In this document: positions 21,175 to 33,461 of the stretch, piece by piece
Layout of the letters: each line of letters starts with the position of its first letter
Position numbering within the stretch: position 1 is the first letter of the stretch
Source of the DNA: Nymphaea colorata
Taxonomy: Eukaryota > Streptophyta > Magnoliopsida > Nymphaeales > Nymphaeaceae
Assembly: GCF_008831285.2 (NCBI RefSeq)
Contig: NC_045139.1
Span: 33,889,706-33,953,705, forward strand
Reading direction: 5' to 3'
DNA: 64,000 nucleotides
The notes under the pieces: model-generated
Seen by the model: only the letters and a program-made list of their open reading frames with translations
What the model was told of the DNA's origin: nothing
Database searches by the model: none
Program-made: the position numbers and the translations under genes

Positions 21175-23862
21175 AATCCCCCAATAAAAGTGTTTGCAGT
21201 AGGAGTTCGTCAAACGCAAGAGTGGAAATGGTGAAAGTCATGGTAAACGGCGAAAGTCATGGTAAACGGCGAACTGGATGAAGCAATTAAATATGCATAA
21301 AACAAAACAGACGAGCCAACGAACAAGAAGTGCTAGAGCAGAAAATAACGAGCAAAAATACTGACAACAAATACCTCCACATGAACAATGCCTCTCTCAA
21401 ACTTCCTTTTCATATCAGCAAACACCGAGAGAGAGAGAGAGAGAGAGAGAAATGCATTTGTTTTTCTTTATGGTTGGCAGTTACATTTTGTAACCCACAT
21501 TTCGTGGGAATACATCATAATGTGGTTAGCATAATTATACAAAATTGCGTTTTAGCACTTCCTAATGCGTGTAAGTAACCGACTCCTCATAGTGCCTTCT
21601 TTTTTTGATGCACAACCTTGCATCTTATCAAAAACAACGGCGGCCCTTCATGTAGTTGCTCTAGGAGGGTGCGAGAGGTAAAGAGAAAGATGAGAAAAGG
21701 GCAAGCAGACTAACGTTTTGCCTCTTCGATGCTTAACAAACGCTACGCCATGGTGCTCACTAATGAGTTCTGGGCATTGCTTTTCCTTTTATTGATGATT
21801 TAGTCCTTTGATTCGTGAAAATATATCTACTACAAGGTGAGTAAATTGTTGTAGTGCATGTTTACAACTTTTTCATGTGCATTTGCCGAAACAAGTAATC
21901 TTTGTCTTCAAACTGCAGGTTGTGTAAACCAAGTTAATCTCTTACTTCTTGCTCCTCAAGAACAAAAAAAAAGGTGGTTTTTTTTTAAGAGGAAGGAAGA
22001 ACGATTAAGCTGGTGCTGGACGGGAGCCCTTCCAACGATCTGTTGAACTGTAAGACGATATATAGTTATCTCGTAACAAGTTGAGAAATGCACTAATTTT
22101 TAGACCCGATGAGAAGTAGTGACATACCTGGAACTTGATCTGGAAATGTTGTTTTAATATTTTGGCCTAATTCAAAACTCTGTTGATCGGGTTTTACAAA
22201 CAATCTGAATTTGTTGCAAAATTTCCCTTTTGGGATCGGATGAATCCGAATCCAAATGGATGTAAAAGTTTGAAGTCCATATTGTCTTTCAAACTTTTTT
22301 TTATTATTATTATGTACCTTTGGTATTGATTACACTACACACCCCACACAAGCCCCACATGTATATCGATCGATCGGCCCATGGGTTGAGAATTTGAAAC
22401 TCCAAACCGGCCTTGATGCAACATTTACATAAAGGAGAAGCCAGCCCGGCCAAGCCGATGCAAAAGAAGTATTCCTCCGTGAGTGAGAGCCTCAAGGATT
22501 CCTGCATGACTGATGCCTTTAATTCCCTTCTTCCATGTTAAGAAATGAATATCATCATCCTTTAGGTTGGTGAGGGAAGTATTTCCTAACCCTGGGCCAA
22601 GCAATGTGTGGCCAGCTACGGATACTGCCAAGCTATGTGTGGGCAGCTACCGATACTGCCCCACAAAATTTATTTATTTACATATTTAATAGACCCAGCA
22701 AGTTTGTTTATTTACATATTAACACTCATCAATCATATTTTACTTTGGTGCCCCTTAATTATTTTACAATGCATTTGGAAGGCCTAGAATTTTTTTGAAC
22801 GAGTGCCCCTCAGCCTCGCAACTATCGATGAACTGATCGATAGATAGCCGGTTAATGAAGGAAGAAAGGTAACTTCAAGGTTAATTGCTCTGCGATCCAT
22901 GTCATCGTTGAACCTTTCAGATCTCCCTCTCACTCTCTCTCCCGCAACTGTAGAAACCGTACTGCATGCCTTGACCTCCAGTTTGTTGTTTGTTGGTCCT
23001 ATATTCTTAAAACCAGACCCGGTTAAGGCACACAGCTTTGTAATATGGAAATCAAATTCGTGATCAAATCTGGATCCGTGGACAGTCGCCCCCATTTCAT
23101 GCACTAAAATAATGATTCAATTTGCCTTCTTTAAGCATGCAACCTAATCCAGATCCGGATATTCTAACGTTAGAACTTGTTCCCCAGATTCAAACTGTTG
23201 TTATTAATTTATAATTGTGATGATGATGATGGTGATAATGATATTGATGATCTACTGTTAATAAAATTTAGAACATGTTGTTTGTTGTGTCACTTTGGAA
23301 CAATTACAGCCGAGGAAAAGATGGCATTGAACAAGCTTTATGCAACTTGGCCTCAATTACAAATCTTAAGCATACCTTTTGTTGAGAGATTATCCAATCA
23401 TTTTTTTACATGTAGTAATTGTGATCGAAATCAAGCTATGTACCCTTAAAATGGCAACAACAAAAAAAAAAAAAAAGAAAAGAAAAGAACTCTAACAACC
23501 AAATATGGTGAACCACACGGCTGAGCGTCGCGCTGCAACCGTAGTGTGTCTCTAATAAAATTTTGCACACTAAAATTAAAAAAAAATGATAGTTTGGCCC
23601 CCTCTAAAACTTTTGAAAAATTATAGTTTGGCCCATCTTAGAAAAACATTCAGAAATATAATTATTGTTAGGCTGGATTGGATTGTTTGACACTTTAAAG
23701 CAAAAATCCTAGTTCTGGCCCTGGATTTGGAAATCACTACTAGAACATTCTGAGAGTTGGGTTAGAAGTGCACATGGAAGAGGTTTCATTGACGACGGCT
23801 TTCCCATAGCCGTTGGTCGTTCTAGTTTTGAAAAAACCAAAGGAAACACCGCATATTGTTAG
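21175..23862. other. Intergenic, no gene seen
   Basis: It holds a GA run (21428-21450), a GAT-rich tract (23218-23250) and a short imperfect tandem repeat at 22605-22660 (GCAGCTACCGATACTGCC-like, twice). Open frames here lack recognisable domains, and I could not identify any transposon by its ends. Confidence 0.55.
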
Positions 23863-24010
23863 TTGCCTGCCGACAGCTTCAAACCTACCCCGCTCCATGA
23901 TCAAATACTGCCTTTTTCTTTTTCTCCCATTTTGAATGTGGAGCGTGTTTTTGCGGGACCCCTTTTGTTCTGGAAAAAGGGCGTGGGCCCGGTGGTACTG
24001 TCCCCCCTTC

Positions 24011-24018
24011 TACAAATA
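24011..24018 (+). promoter_or_regulatory. Weak TATA candidate for the DUF761 gene
   Basis: TACAAATA lies 132 bases upstream of the start codon in a C-rich region. It is a weak match, supported mainly by position. Confidence 0.3.
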
Positions 24019-24149
24019 CCAACCCACCCGCCCATCCCCCTTCCTCATATGCTCGCCCTTCTGCGAGGTCTGGTGCCTCGCAGAAGTAGAGAGCAGCGAC
24101 CTCTAACCTCCCTTCTCACCCGGCAGAAACCGAAACAAAGAGTGAAGGG

Positions 24150-24770
24150 ATGAAGATGGAGATGCATCTTGCCACGAGGGGGAAGCGCCTCTGCAATCTC
24201 CTGCGTGTAGCCTTCTTCATGATGAGGAAAGGCGTCATCTCGAAGCGGAAGCTCGTCATGGATCTCAACCTGATGATGAAGAGAGGAAAGCTGCTCGGAA
24301 AATCCCTCCGCGGCCTCGTCTTCCACCACCGAATCCCCGTGCGTGGCTACGGACGACAGGACTACGAGTTCTCCTGCACCAACAGCCCCAACCCTGTTTT
24401 TTTCCATGCCGGGAAGAAGAAACTCCACAATTACCTCCCCTCTTTGCCCTGCATCAACCCACCGGAGCCTGCAGAGCCCATCGTCATTGTCAAGCCGCCA
24501 TTGATCCAGCTCTCACCCGATTGCTCCTCCTTGGATCCCATTGATTTCATGGACGGCGAGAAGTTCAGTCCCTCGATCTCGCCCCTTCCCATCGTGATCT
24601 CGAGTTACTACCCTTCGGAGGACGACGAGAACGATGGGGAGCAGGTGGACGAGAAGGCGGAGGAGTTCATCGCCAGGTTCTACGAACAGCTGAGGACGCA
24701 AGGGCGGATCGCGCTGGTGGAATACCAGGAGAGGGAGTACCAGGAGATGCTGGCCAGAGGCTGCAGATGA
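24150..24770 (+). CDS. DUF761 family protein (cotton-fibre / Avr9-Cf9-elicited 146-like)
   Basis: A single-exon gene of 206 residues. The basic N-terminus (residues 8-60) has the family pattern of an RL-N-LLRV-FFM-RKG stretch, then SKRKLVMDLNLMMKRGK and GLVFHHR. A YEFSCTNSPNPVFF motif follows at about 73-86. A Pro-rich middle leads into an acidic SEDDEND segment, and the C-terminus carries the DUF761 signature DEKAEEFIARFYEQLRTQ at about 168-185. Members are plant-specific, small and of unknown biochemical function; some respond to pathogen elicitors. Three Met codons lie in the first five residues (24150, 24156, 24162), so the exact start is uncertain by a few residues. A possible poly(A) signal, AATAAT, lies near 24818. 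Confidence 0.85.
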   Translation: MKMEMHLATRGKRLCNLLRVAFFMMRKGVISKRKLVMDLNLMMKRGKLLGKSLRGLVFHHRIPVRGYGRQDYEFSCTNSPNPVFFHAGKKKLHNYLPSLPCINPPEPAEPIVIVKPPLIQLSPDCSSLDPIDFMDGEKFSPSISPLPIVISSYYPSEDDENDGEQVDEKAEEFIARFYEQLRTQGRIALVEYQEREYQEMLARGCR

Positions 24771-24829
24771 TTCCGCCCTATCACATCGTTTTTGTCCTAT
24801 AATCTGTTGTGTCCATCAATAATACTTGT

Positions 24830-27300
24830 AAAACGATAACCAAAAGCAAAAATCACCATATTCATCAGCATCAAAACCTCTTGTCTTTTATTTGAGAGGT
24901 TTTGAGTTGCGTTTGCCGTTTCTTTCAATTTTTCTGTTTCTTTAGTGTTGTGGACCTTCTGGTCGTTGCTCTGCAAGTCTTTATGTTATCTCTTGTGTCT
25001 GATCCAGTGTTCATCATTCACAAGCTTTCTGGCATACATACATATAAAAATACCTTGCATGTATCTTTTTCTTCTTCCATTGAGAGGCAAGAATGGTGTG
25101 GTTGCTGAGGCTTCAAGTATTACATTTCCTTTTTATTTCTTTATAGGCTGTGTCATGATTTTATAGATGCGAATTGGGTAAAGTGGAAGGCTTTTTTAAA
25201 CTTACACATATTCTTTTTTTCACGTTTGCAGCGTGCGGTCATCTTTTCCTTTTCTGTGGGCTCAAAGGGCTCAAGCTTCATTCCTTTCGTTTGGCCAACA
25301 AATGGACCTACTAATTAACAAGTGGCTCCCTAGCTTTTTCCCTCTTCTTTCTTTCATTTTCTTCAATCTTTCATTTTCTTGAAAGTACATGCGAGTAAAA
25401 TCCATTGAGGGTCGAGTATTTTCTTCTCTTGTGAAGAGACTTGAAATTTTTTCTCTTTCCCTCCGATGGGTCGCATTGGCTAAACAGTATGACGGGTCCA
25501 AGATGATCAAGGTAACCTAATGCTTAAGGACGGAGCAATATTTTTCTCTCTCTTATAAAAAAGTATGAGGGTAGATGTGCCTCATATTACAAATTGACGA
25601 AAATAATGCCGCTGCATATTGTAATTGGTTGAGAAGAAGTCCGATCCGATACATAGGTTTTACTAACGTAACCTGTTTTCCCTGTCTTCGCTGGTGGTAT
25701 ATTTCAAGATATCAAAAGTTGAATATTTATTTGGATGATAGATAGCTTGATCCCAGATAGATAATACATTTAATGGAATGCGTACGAGTATATATTTAGT
25801 CGAGTGCTCGCCTGTCTTTGTCTCGATTATTTCGGGACACTCCCATTTAGTTTCACATTTAATTATTTAGGTATCCCCCAAATAAATCCTTCTCATGAAC
25901 CTATAGTCATTTTAAGAGGAGGTCCCAAAATGACCTAGGCTTGTTCAAAGTCAAGTTAATCTGTGTCGCAGACAGCAACCATTTGACTGTGAAAAGAGAG
26001 AAATTTATTTAATAACATTTGAAGTCTCCCAGTAAGTTAGGAACGCATAACAAGAATTCTAGTCGATGGAGTAGTTTCACTAGAGAAGACGCACAACGAA
26101 AGTCCTAGTAGTAAGGAAGCTTCAGAGAGATCCCTAAATCTTCAGTGGCTTAGCATGTGGGAGAGTGAGTGACAAGAAAAGTCTAAAATAAAATAGATCT
26201 GTATACCTTGAAGAGAAAGGATTCGCCGTGGAGGCGGTTTCTTGACTATTTCATATAAAGGGGACTCCTAGATGGTTGTTCAAATGAGTTGGCGATACGA
26301 GTCCACATGAAGCCCTCCAAGGTCTCCTCTTATTGGAGATGACGACGAAACCCTCCAAGGTCTCCCCTCCATTGGAGATGAAGGCTTAAAGTTGAGAAAG
26401 TGGATAGCAAGAAAAAGAGCGATGATGGAAAGGAGAGGAAGAACATTAGAAGAGAAAAGAGAAGCCTCCAAGGGTGTGCGTGATGTGATGTCTTGTAGAA
26501 GAAAAATTGGGGTTATTTATGGAGTTTAACAAATCCCAAGGCATTATTTTCTTTTGTTTAATTATCGATGTTGCTAGATATTATTGTAAAATTAGCTTAA
26601 TATGGTTAAATATATCCACAATAGGGTTTGACTGCACTAGAGGGCATATTTGCCCCTTATCCTGCCTAAAGGGCTGGCCAGGCCTAACTGCCAGCAGGTA
26701 CTCGGTACCTAGCCCGATCGGGATCGAACAGGGGCTGAAAAAACTGGATACCGGGCCCGGCCTGTCCCGTCCCTCCTCCTCCTCCTCCCGTCCCCCATCC
26801 CCCTTCCACCTCTACCTCCTCCTCCTCTTCCCCCTTTCGCCCCTCCTCCCCTTCTGCACTTTGCCGATATGATAGTTCTAGAGAGGTTAGCACCTGCCGA
26901 GAGGGGCCTATGCAGCTCAGCGGTGGCCTACCGAGCCACCAGAGCAGGGGGTCCATTGAGCAGGGTGTCCATTCGGATCACGTCCACCACCATCAGCCAC
27001 CAGCCGAGCTCAGGTCAGCCGTAGGCGAGAACGTATCAGCCCTTGACGAGTCGAGACTCGTCCCGTCACATACTCTTTCATATTTCCTTTTTAAACAAAC
27101 AGGTTTTCATCTTGCATTACCGTTCATAGCTGAGTCGATCTCACGAGCGAGTCATCGCTCGACCACTGTTCCGGCAACCCTCAAAGGTCGGCAACTCTGT
27201 GTATTGAGCATAAGGAGAAGAATTGAATGTTAAGGGCTTGCTTCTGTTTCCGGCATGATGCTGACTTTGCGCACCCTCCTGACAACGCCTCTTGATTTCT
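24830..27300. other. Intergenic, no gene seen; short tandem repeat inside
   Basis: AT-rich to 26640, then a CCT/GGA-rich stretch (26760-26860). A 38-base unit beginning CCCTCCAAGGTCTC is present twice in tandem (26313-26350 and 26351-26388). No domain-bearing frame is present. Confidence 0.55.
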
Positions 27301-27987
27301 TGTACATTCCATCTTCAATAAAGGCGGTTTAGAGGTAGGAAATGGACGACAGCGTGAAACAACGATCGAACGATCCCTACTTGTTTTGGACGGCGATTTA
27401 CTGTTTGATTTTCCCTTTTTCTGGCTCGTTCTTCATCCAGGCATGTTTTCTACCGCATAATCATTTCTATTTGGGGTCTGGATTGCAATTTGAGCAGTTT
27501 CGGTGGTTTTGAGGTGAATTGATCGAGTGGCAGAAGTCACAGGCGCGTCTGAGGATTCTGGCGAGCATTTCCCTTTCGATTTGATCGAAATCCTCCATTA
27601 ATTTGTCGTGGCAAAGCTTTAATCTGTTCGTAAATGCTTCACGGTGACTTTCTCATTTATCCGAGCATGATTTTCCTTGATTTGGGCTCGAATTGAACGC
27701 TTCCGATCTGAGATTCGTCGATACCTGCCGCCCGATGCTTTCTGGTGTGTCCTCCGTTTTCTGATCGGAGAGGCGGCTTCGGCGGCCGGCGATAGATAAT
27801 TTCTCTTCTACATCTTCCGTTGAACCTGTATGATCGTTTTTGTGTTGATTCCAGCGTGAATTTGCTTGTGTTTGATGAAGAGGAAGTGCCAAGGCAGCAG
27901 AGGATCCTGACGGCGAGTTACCGCTTGTTTACGACGACCTCCAACCCAATTTCCGGTCTGAATTGGGTCGATTCTATACTTCGGTAG
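27301..27987 (+). other. Left flank of copia-2, possible leader region of a disrupted host locus
   Basis: The GC content and CT-rich, intron-like texture resemble a plant gene's 5' region. A short frame at 27342-27512 starts MDDSVKQRSNDPYLFW and is partly hydrophobic (56 residues), with no recognised homology. Possible splice sites occur (TTCATCCAG at 27433-27441). The copia-2 target site lies in this sequence; the other side continues at 38738. Confidence 0.3.
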
Positions 27988-28333
27988 TGTTGGAGCAAGC
28001 GTATTTGCAGCGGAGGATGCACGTCGTCGCCTGCACAATAACTTTTTTAGCTGTCAAGAAGCACAAGAGGAGGAGGAGGAAGAAACATATGTTAGTTTTT
28101 GGGGTTTCCTTTTGAGGGGCTTCTCAGGGTTCGAGAAAAAAAAAAAGAGGGGCTTCTCACGGTTCGAGAGAAAAAAAAGAGAAAGACCAACTCTCGATGT
28201 GCTAGGAATATAAAGTTTAGCCCCTAAGGTTTTCCTTAAACCCTAGCAGCAGTAAGGTTGGAGATTTTTCAGGAACCGTTTTAGATAAAATCTAGTAGAT
28301 ATCTGGATAGGGTTCAATGGCCATTATCCAACA
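27988..28333 (-). repeat. 3' LTR of copia-2
   Basis: It matches 38405-38732. It contains an extra local duplication of GGGGCTTCTCA(G/C)GGTTCGAG (around 28116 and 28148), which is single and shortened in the other LTR. Confidence 0.9.
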
Positions 28334-28670
28334 TCTCCCACTTGGCCATGAGACTGCCAGTTTGCTTCCACTTTATGTGGGTTTTCTTTATTCAATTTGT
28401 TACGTGGTTTTTCATAATTGGCTTATCCAACGTAACCTAAGCTTTTGAAGGTTTACAGCGATGTTTTCCATTCAATGGTTTTTCCTTCACAACTTTTCAA
28501 ATATATCTTAGCCCCATATGAGCTACATGCTTTGAAAACAAGTCTTCAGATATTCCCTTGGTTAAGGGATCAGCCACTATATCATTGATAGACAAATAAT
28601 CAATCGAGATTTCATTTTTTTCGATCATTTCATGAACATAATGGTATTTCACCATTATATGTTTACTCTT

Positions 28671-29755
28671 TTAGCTAACAGCTCCATTCTTCATAAGAGA
28701 TATCGTTGCCTGATTATCATAGTATAGTTGAACCGGTTCATGACGAAGATCTAATTTCAAGTCCTTCAAGAACCGATTTATCCAGACAGCAAAAATTGTT
28801 GCAATGTTACATGCTACATACTCTGCTTCCTTAGTGTGCTGAGCAACATATCCCTGTTTCTTACAGGACCAGGCTATCGCCCCACCTCCAAAGAGGAATA
28901 CATATCCAAAAGTAGACTTACTATCATCTTTGCATCCCGCAAAATCTGCATCTGAATAGACAACTAAGGTTAGCTCATCAGCTTGGTAGGACAATTTCAG
29001 TCCTTTTGTTCCTTTAATGTACCAAAAAATCCTTTTGACTGCTTGTCAATGAGGCCATACAGGATTACTTTGATAACGACTTACTAGACCGATGAGAAAA
29101 CCTATATCTGGTCTGGTACACACCATTAAATACATCATACTGCCAACCGCCTGTGTATATGGAACATTTAACTTTTGTTGTCATTCACCAGAACAATTAC
29201 TCCCACTTAAGTTTGCTCCTTTAGCTATAGGAGTCCCAATAGGTTTGCAGTCTAACATACGAAATTTTTTCAAGATATAATCAATATATCGTTCTTGGCT
29301 TAAACTCAAGATTCTTGAGTTTCTATCTCGAGTGATTTTTATTCCTAATATATAGGATGCTTCACCCAAGTCCTTCATTTCGAAGTTCTTGTTCAGCCAT
29401 GTTTTCGTTTTAAGTATCATGTCATTATCATTTTCTGTTAGTAATATGTCATCAATATATAATGATAGAATACAGAAGAGGCTCCCACTTTTCCAAACAT
29501 ATATACACAGTGATCTAGTTGGTTTGCAACAAACCCCAGTTTCGTAATTGCTTTGTGAAAAGCAAAATACCATTGTGTAGGCGATTGTTTTAATCCATAT
29601 AACGATTTATTCAGCTTGTACACTTTGTCTTCCTTTTCCTTGATGACATACGCCTATGGTTGAGTAATATATATAGTTTCTTTCAACTCACCATTCAAGA
29701 AAGCAGTGTTCACATCCATCTGACAAATATCCAAGTCATAGAATGTTGCGATAGC
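28671..29755 (-). pseudogene. copia-2 RT C-terminal half and RNase H
   Basis: Reading leftwards on the - strand, an ICQMDV-type motif near 29735-29718 is followed by KLNKSLYGLKQSPTQW (29613-29566), then LYIDDILLTENDND with the RT catalytic YIDD (about 29460). KDLGEASYILGIKI follows. RNase H follows at 28671-28994 (YSDADFAGCKDDSKSTFGY, then KEAEYVACN and LYYDNQATISLMKN). Several stops and one frameshift are present. Confidence 0.85.
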
Positions 29756-30324
29756 TAGGGCTGAACACGAGCCGAGTCGAGCCCCAGCTCGGTCAGCTCG
29801 AACTCGGCTCGACTAAGTAAGACACGAGCTCGACTCGGCTCGAGCTCGAATATAGCTCGACTATCCTGGCTCGAACTCGACTCGATAGTCAATTGTCGAG
29901 CTCGAGGTCGCCTTGATTAAGCTCGATAAGCTCGTATACAATCATCCATACTTGTTGAGCTCGAGCTCGACCGTGAGCTCAACTAAGGCTCGAATACGTG
30001 ACCTCAACTAAGTCTCGAATACGTGAGCTCGATTAATATTACTCATCCTTATTGAACTTGTTTAAGGCTCGATTAACTCGTTACCAAGGAAATCAAATGT
30101 CTCATGCACTTGGAAATAATAAATCATCGAAAATATGGTTTGACTGTTTCAGACATATTTCACAGATTCGTAGTCACTACATCAGAGGTGATTACTTCTA
30201 CATCTCTCTAACTTCAGTAGCTGCAGAATAGAATATACGTAATAAACTAAACAACAGAAAAATGACACCATATACCACTAATCGAACTAATGAGCATAGA
30301 AATGAAAAGGGTTTATAATTTGAC

Positions 30325-30450
30325 CTTTCTATACAGATTTATCATATTGAGCTCATCAAATGGCAGATAACTGGCCATGAGAACATATAACACAACCCCA
30401 CAAGACCACAGATCAGCCTTAGCTCCATCATACCCTTTGTCCACAATAAC
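30325..30450 (-). pseudogene. Captured CIPK/SnRK3 kinase exon (subdomains VIII-X)
   Basis: This 42-codon exon begins after TTACAG (acceptor) and ends before GTCAAA (donor-like). It reads [20 protein letters not shown] then [11 protein letters not shown], which is diagnostic for CBL-interacting protein kinases (usually ...LMAGYLPFDE). Gly to Ser in the AGYLPF motif and other changes suggest decay. Only the activation-segment/substrate-binding part of a roughly 440-residue kinase is present, so no kinase is encoded. Confidence 0.85.
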
Positions 30451-30547
30451 CTGTAATCCAATGTGATAATGGGAATTCATAAGAAAACAAGTGACAGACA
30501 TCAACCCCTGCTTAGTCTATGATCTACTCAAAGGATAGTAACAGAAC

Positions 30548-30607
30548 CTCTGGTGCGACATAATTTGGTGTCTCGCATGTAGTATGTAGTAGGCCATCCT
30601 CCAGCAG
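30548..30607 (-). pseudogene. Captured CIPK exon (activation loop)
   Basis: Twenty codons ending before a GT donor read DGLLHTTCETPNYVAPE, the CIPK activation loop (family: DGLLHTTCGTPNYVAPE) with the invariant Gly changed to Glu. The next exon continues in frame with [11 protein letters not shown], so the natural intron and phase are kept (intron 30451-30547). An upstream TGA in the extended frame shows the exon edge or a break near 30608. Confidence 0.8.
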
Positions 30608-30661
30608 TCAGAAATTATCATAATCAATCTCTAGCTAAACAGTAGTTACACAAAAGAAACA

Positions 30662-30662
<1 letters not shown>

Positions 30663-30752
<90 letters not shown>
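30663..30752. repeat. (TA)45 microsatellite followed by (GA)n
   Basis: A perfect TA run of 90 bases, then AA and a GA run to about 30770, inside the hAT element next to the CIPK exon. Likely highly polymorphic. Confidence 0.95.
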
Positions 30753-30755
<3 letters not shown>

Positions 30756-31593
30756 AGAGAGAGAGAGAGAGGTGTGTGTTGTGTGTACATATACCACAAA
30801 CTATCATGGCCATTCCAAACACAGCATCGTAGGAAATAAGGTGCAAAGTTCTCGTAAGGGTGTGCATAATGTAAAACCTTTTTTGTGTTCCTATCAGGGA
30901 TGGAGATCAAATTACTCTATTACTTCGTGAAAAAGTGAAGCACATAACACAATTCTCTGACGGTACATTAGGCATACTCTACATATACCATCTATCCATA
31001 CAACAAAAAGGTAAAGGCCAATCACATATTGACTTTGTACTAATCAAAGCTAGAATAGGAATTCAAACTTATATAAAACAGCTCTTTAATCAGATTGTGT
31101 AACAAAGCATACTGTACAAAGTTATAAACATCAATCCAATAGAATGAATGCAGGACTTAGAATATCCAATATACGTAACCGCAAAGTTTGCCATCTAAAG
31201 GGAGGAAAACCTGTTAACACCAAGCTGCAAAACATCACTCAAACAGAAGCAACTTCACTAGTAAAGCGACTTTTACTGGCTTAGCATATGCAATCATATT
31301 AAACATATCATCTGGAATCTTGTCACTAGATCAGTCAGTTAATGTGAAACGTGAGAAATCTCAAGCTATCAAGACATCAATTGACATGTGGTCAAATCAT
31401 TAATGCAACACCAATTACTTGTGCTTTGCATCACATTATCCACAACAACTCAATAAAATCTAATACCTTAAAGAATAGACAGTGCACATTAAATTTAGCA
31501 ATTGTAAAAGTAATAAGATCTGCAATACATCATAAAATACAGAATGCAACACACTGTGCAAGTAGGACATAGTTGTATATCGTAAGAAAAACT

Positions 31594-31625
31594 TAAAGCA
31601 CCCTTTTCTCATTTATTCTGCTTTT
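31594..31625 (+). repeat. 32-base inverted repeat, left arm
   Basis: The stretch beginning TAAAGCACCCTTTTCTC is the exact reverse complement of 33430-33461. The arms are 1.8 kb apart within the hAT element and enclose the OST48 exons. Confidence 0.9.
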
Positions 31626-32284
31626 GCAGGTTGATTGAAATGTTAGTTCATTCACTGAGCTAGAACCTGATCCTTTCAAAATAGCCAATTTGCTATATCA
31701 TAGCGTTCAACCAAACAACAAATGATCTTAATATCTCATAAAATGGCCAGATTACATAAAAACGTAAGATATTGTCACTACCCTGCCTTTAAATCCCCAA
31801 CCTTAAGTGATGTGAGTTAAACTTGATAAAACTTTTGATAAAGCTCCTACTGCCTTTTTTCTTTTGCCACATGTGAACCTACACTTTCCAGTTTCCACAC
31901 GTTACATGCTTATCTGTTGAGAGGCAACTTTTCACATTTGTCACACATTTTCTCAAGCACACCAGAAGCCTAACAGAACCATAAGGAGTTGAGCGACAAG
32001 AATGGGGTGTGACCAAAACTTCACTTCAGCTATTTGTATGACTTATGTATAGGGGAATACTGTTACAAAATATTACGCTGCCAGCTGAGTATAGAAACTT
32101 ATGAAAATTCAATCATACCTCAAATTATCCAAATTTAGATTTCCAAAGCAAAGGAAGCTGAGGATATAAGATACGAAGGAAAGCAAAAGTAGAACATGAA
32201 GAAGAAAAGTTCATACTTATTAATACTTTTTCATTTATTTGAACAATCCACATAATAACGATAGATTCCCAGCCTATCACTTAC

Positions 32285-32326
32285 TTAATCGAGCTTCCAG
32301 CCTTCTGCACACCTGCTCTGAACAAG
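32285..32326 (-). pseudogene. Captured OST48 (DDOST) exon c
   Basis: After TTGCAG the exon reads C, then LFRAGVQKAGSSIK, ending at a GTAAGT donor (42 bases). In plant OST48 proteins the segment after LFSN is an (R/F)LF(K/R)(S/A)GVQKAG stretch. The intron phase (2 to 1) fits exon b at 32406-32461. Confidence 0.8.
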
Positions 32327-32405
32327 CTGCAAGAAAGGTCCTTTTAGTAATCCAAGCAAAACACGTTATAAGATGTCAATAATCATGCAAAGAAGCACTG
32401 CATAC

Positions 32406-32461
32406 CAGTTGCTGAAGAGATCCAAAGACCCAGAGATTAGGATGCGAGCATTATTTCTTGC
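32406..32461 (-). pseudogene. Captured OST48 (DDOST) exon b
   Basis: A 56-base exon between GGCAG and GTATG reads ARNNARILISGSLDLFSN. This is the most conserved block of the oligosaccharyltransferase 48-kDa subunit, including the animal protein (ARNNARV-FSGSLD-FS). OST48 is part of the ER complex that transfers N-glycans to nascent proteins. Confidence 0.88.
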
Positions 32462-33209
32462 CTGCCAACAAATAGAGACAGAGTTATTGGTATAGGACTG
32501 GTAGCATCAGAGCAACATAAATCAAAACTGACCACATACCTACATGCACCGTCTGACAATGATAGATGAAACAAATTGGTGTTCATGTAGTTTATTAAAT
32601 AGTCAATTAGCCTCAGGTCGTTATGAGCAAGGGTTATTCTCAAGTCTCAAAGGGATCTATAAATGAGTGGTTTTGTTTCATGAGTTCTTAGGAAGGCCAA
32701 GAGGGTCTTCTAAACTTAAAAAAGAAAAAGTGAAAATTTGAAAATGAGAAAAATCAAATTTCAAAAGAACATTTTGCTAATATTATGATATTCTTAGCAT
32801 GTTTTTCCTAATTTTTTATGTTTATCACAGTTTTAGGGGATTGACACTTGAAAATACTAACCACAGCCTCTGAAATACTGCTAAGACCATAATTTTTGAA
32901 CTTTTAGACATGAAGATAATGGTGTTTGTGCCTGGGCATAGCTACTTGAGAGCAAAAATCAGCATCTTCAGAAGGGACATAAATGCAAACATTAGCTTTC
33001 CTGAATGCTATTCTATGTCTTGAAGAAATTCAAACTTAAGACACTTAATAGAAAACAAAGGTAGAAATGATGCAAATAAAATAAAATGGCAAAATACCAA
33101 GGCGCAAATCCAAAACAGTAAACAACTGGATGCATTTCTGCAGCTCTGCATTAGCAAACAGAATGACCAGGGATGTAAAAATATAATGTCATTTTATCAA
33201 ACCACATAC

Positions 33210-33283
33210 CTGCACAACAGAAACCAATGAAATGGCAGATCCTGTCAGAGTAGGAGGAGATGACAACTTGGTGTTTGGGTTTG
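33210..33283 (-). pseudogene. Captured OST48 (DDOST) exon a
   Basis: A 74-base exon between CTGCACAG and GTATGTGG reads NPNTKLSSPPTLTGSAISLV then SVVQ, joining in phase 0 to ARNNARI in exon b. Three consecutive OST48 exons, with phases consistent, show capture of genomic DNA with introns rather than of cDNA. The rest of the gene (about 430 residues) is absent. Confidence 0.82.
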
Positions 33284-33429
33284 CTGTGCAGACGGTGATG
33301 CAACATTGATAAAAAAGCAGGGGGCTTGTAATTTCAGCAAAATGAAATTCACAAGAATAAAAAAAAGAACTGTCATTCAACATTATTATACTCTACATCT
33401 ATGAGCAAGTCTATGATAAGGCCACGAGT

Positions 33430-33461
33430 AAAAGCAGAATAAATGAGAAAAGGGTGCTTTA
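33430..33461 (-). repeat. 32-base inverted repeat, right arm
   Basis: The stretch AAAAGCAGAATAAATGAG... is the exact reverse complement of 31594-31625. Similarity stops at both arm ends, so it is not part of a longer palindrome. Confidence 0.9.

Noticed and set aside
24045-24701. Open frames antisense to the DUF761 gene
   Set aside because: Shadows of a GC-biased coding exon. The + strand has the full family pattern from N- to C-terminus.
30661-30910. Tyr-Ile repeat proteins
   Set aside because: Translations of the TA microsatellite; the same applies to 9311-9535 and 61005-61177.
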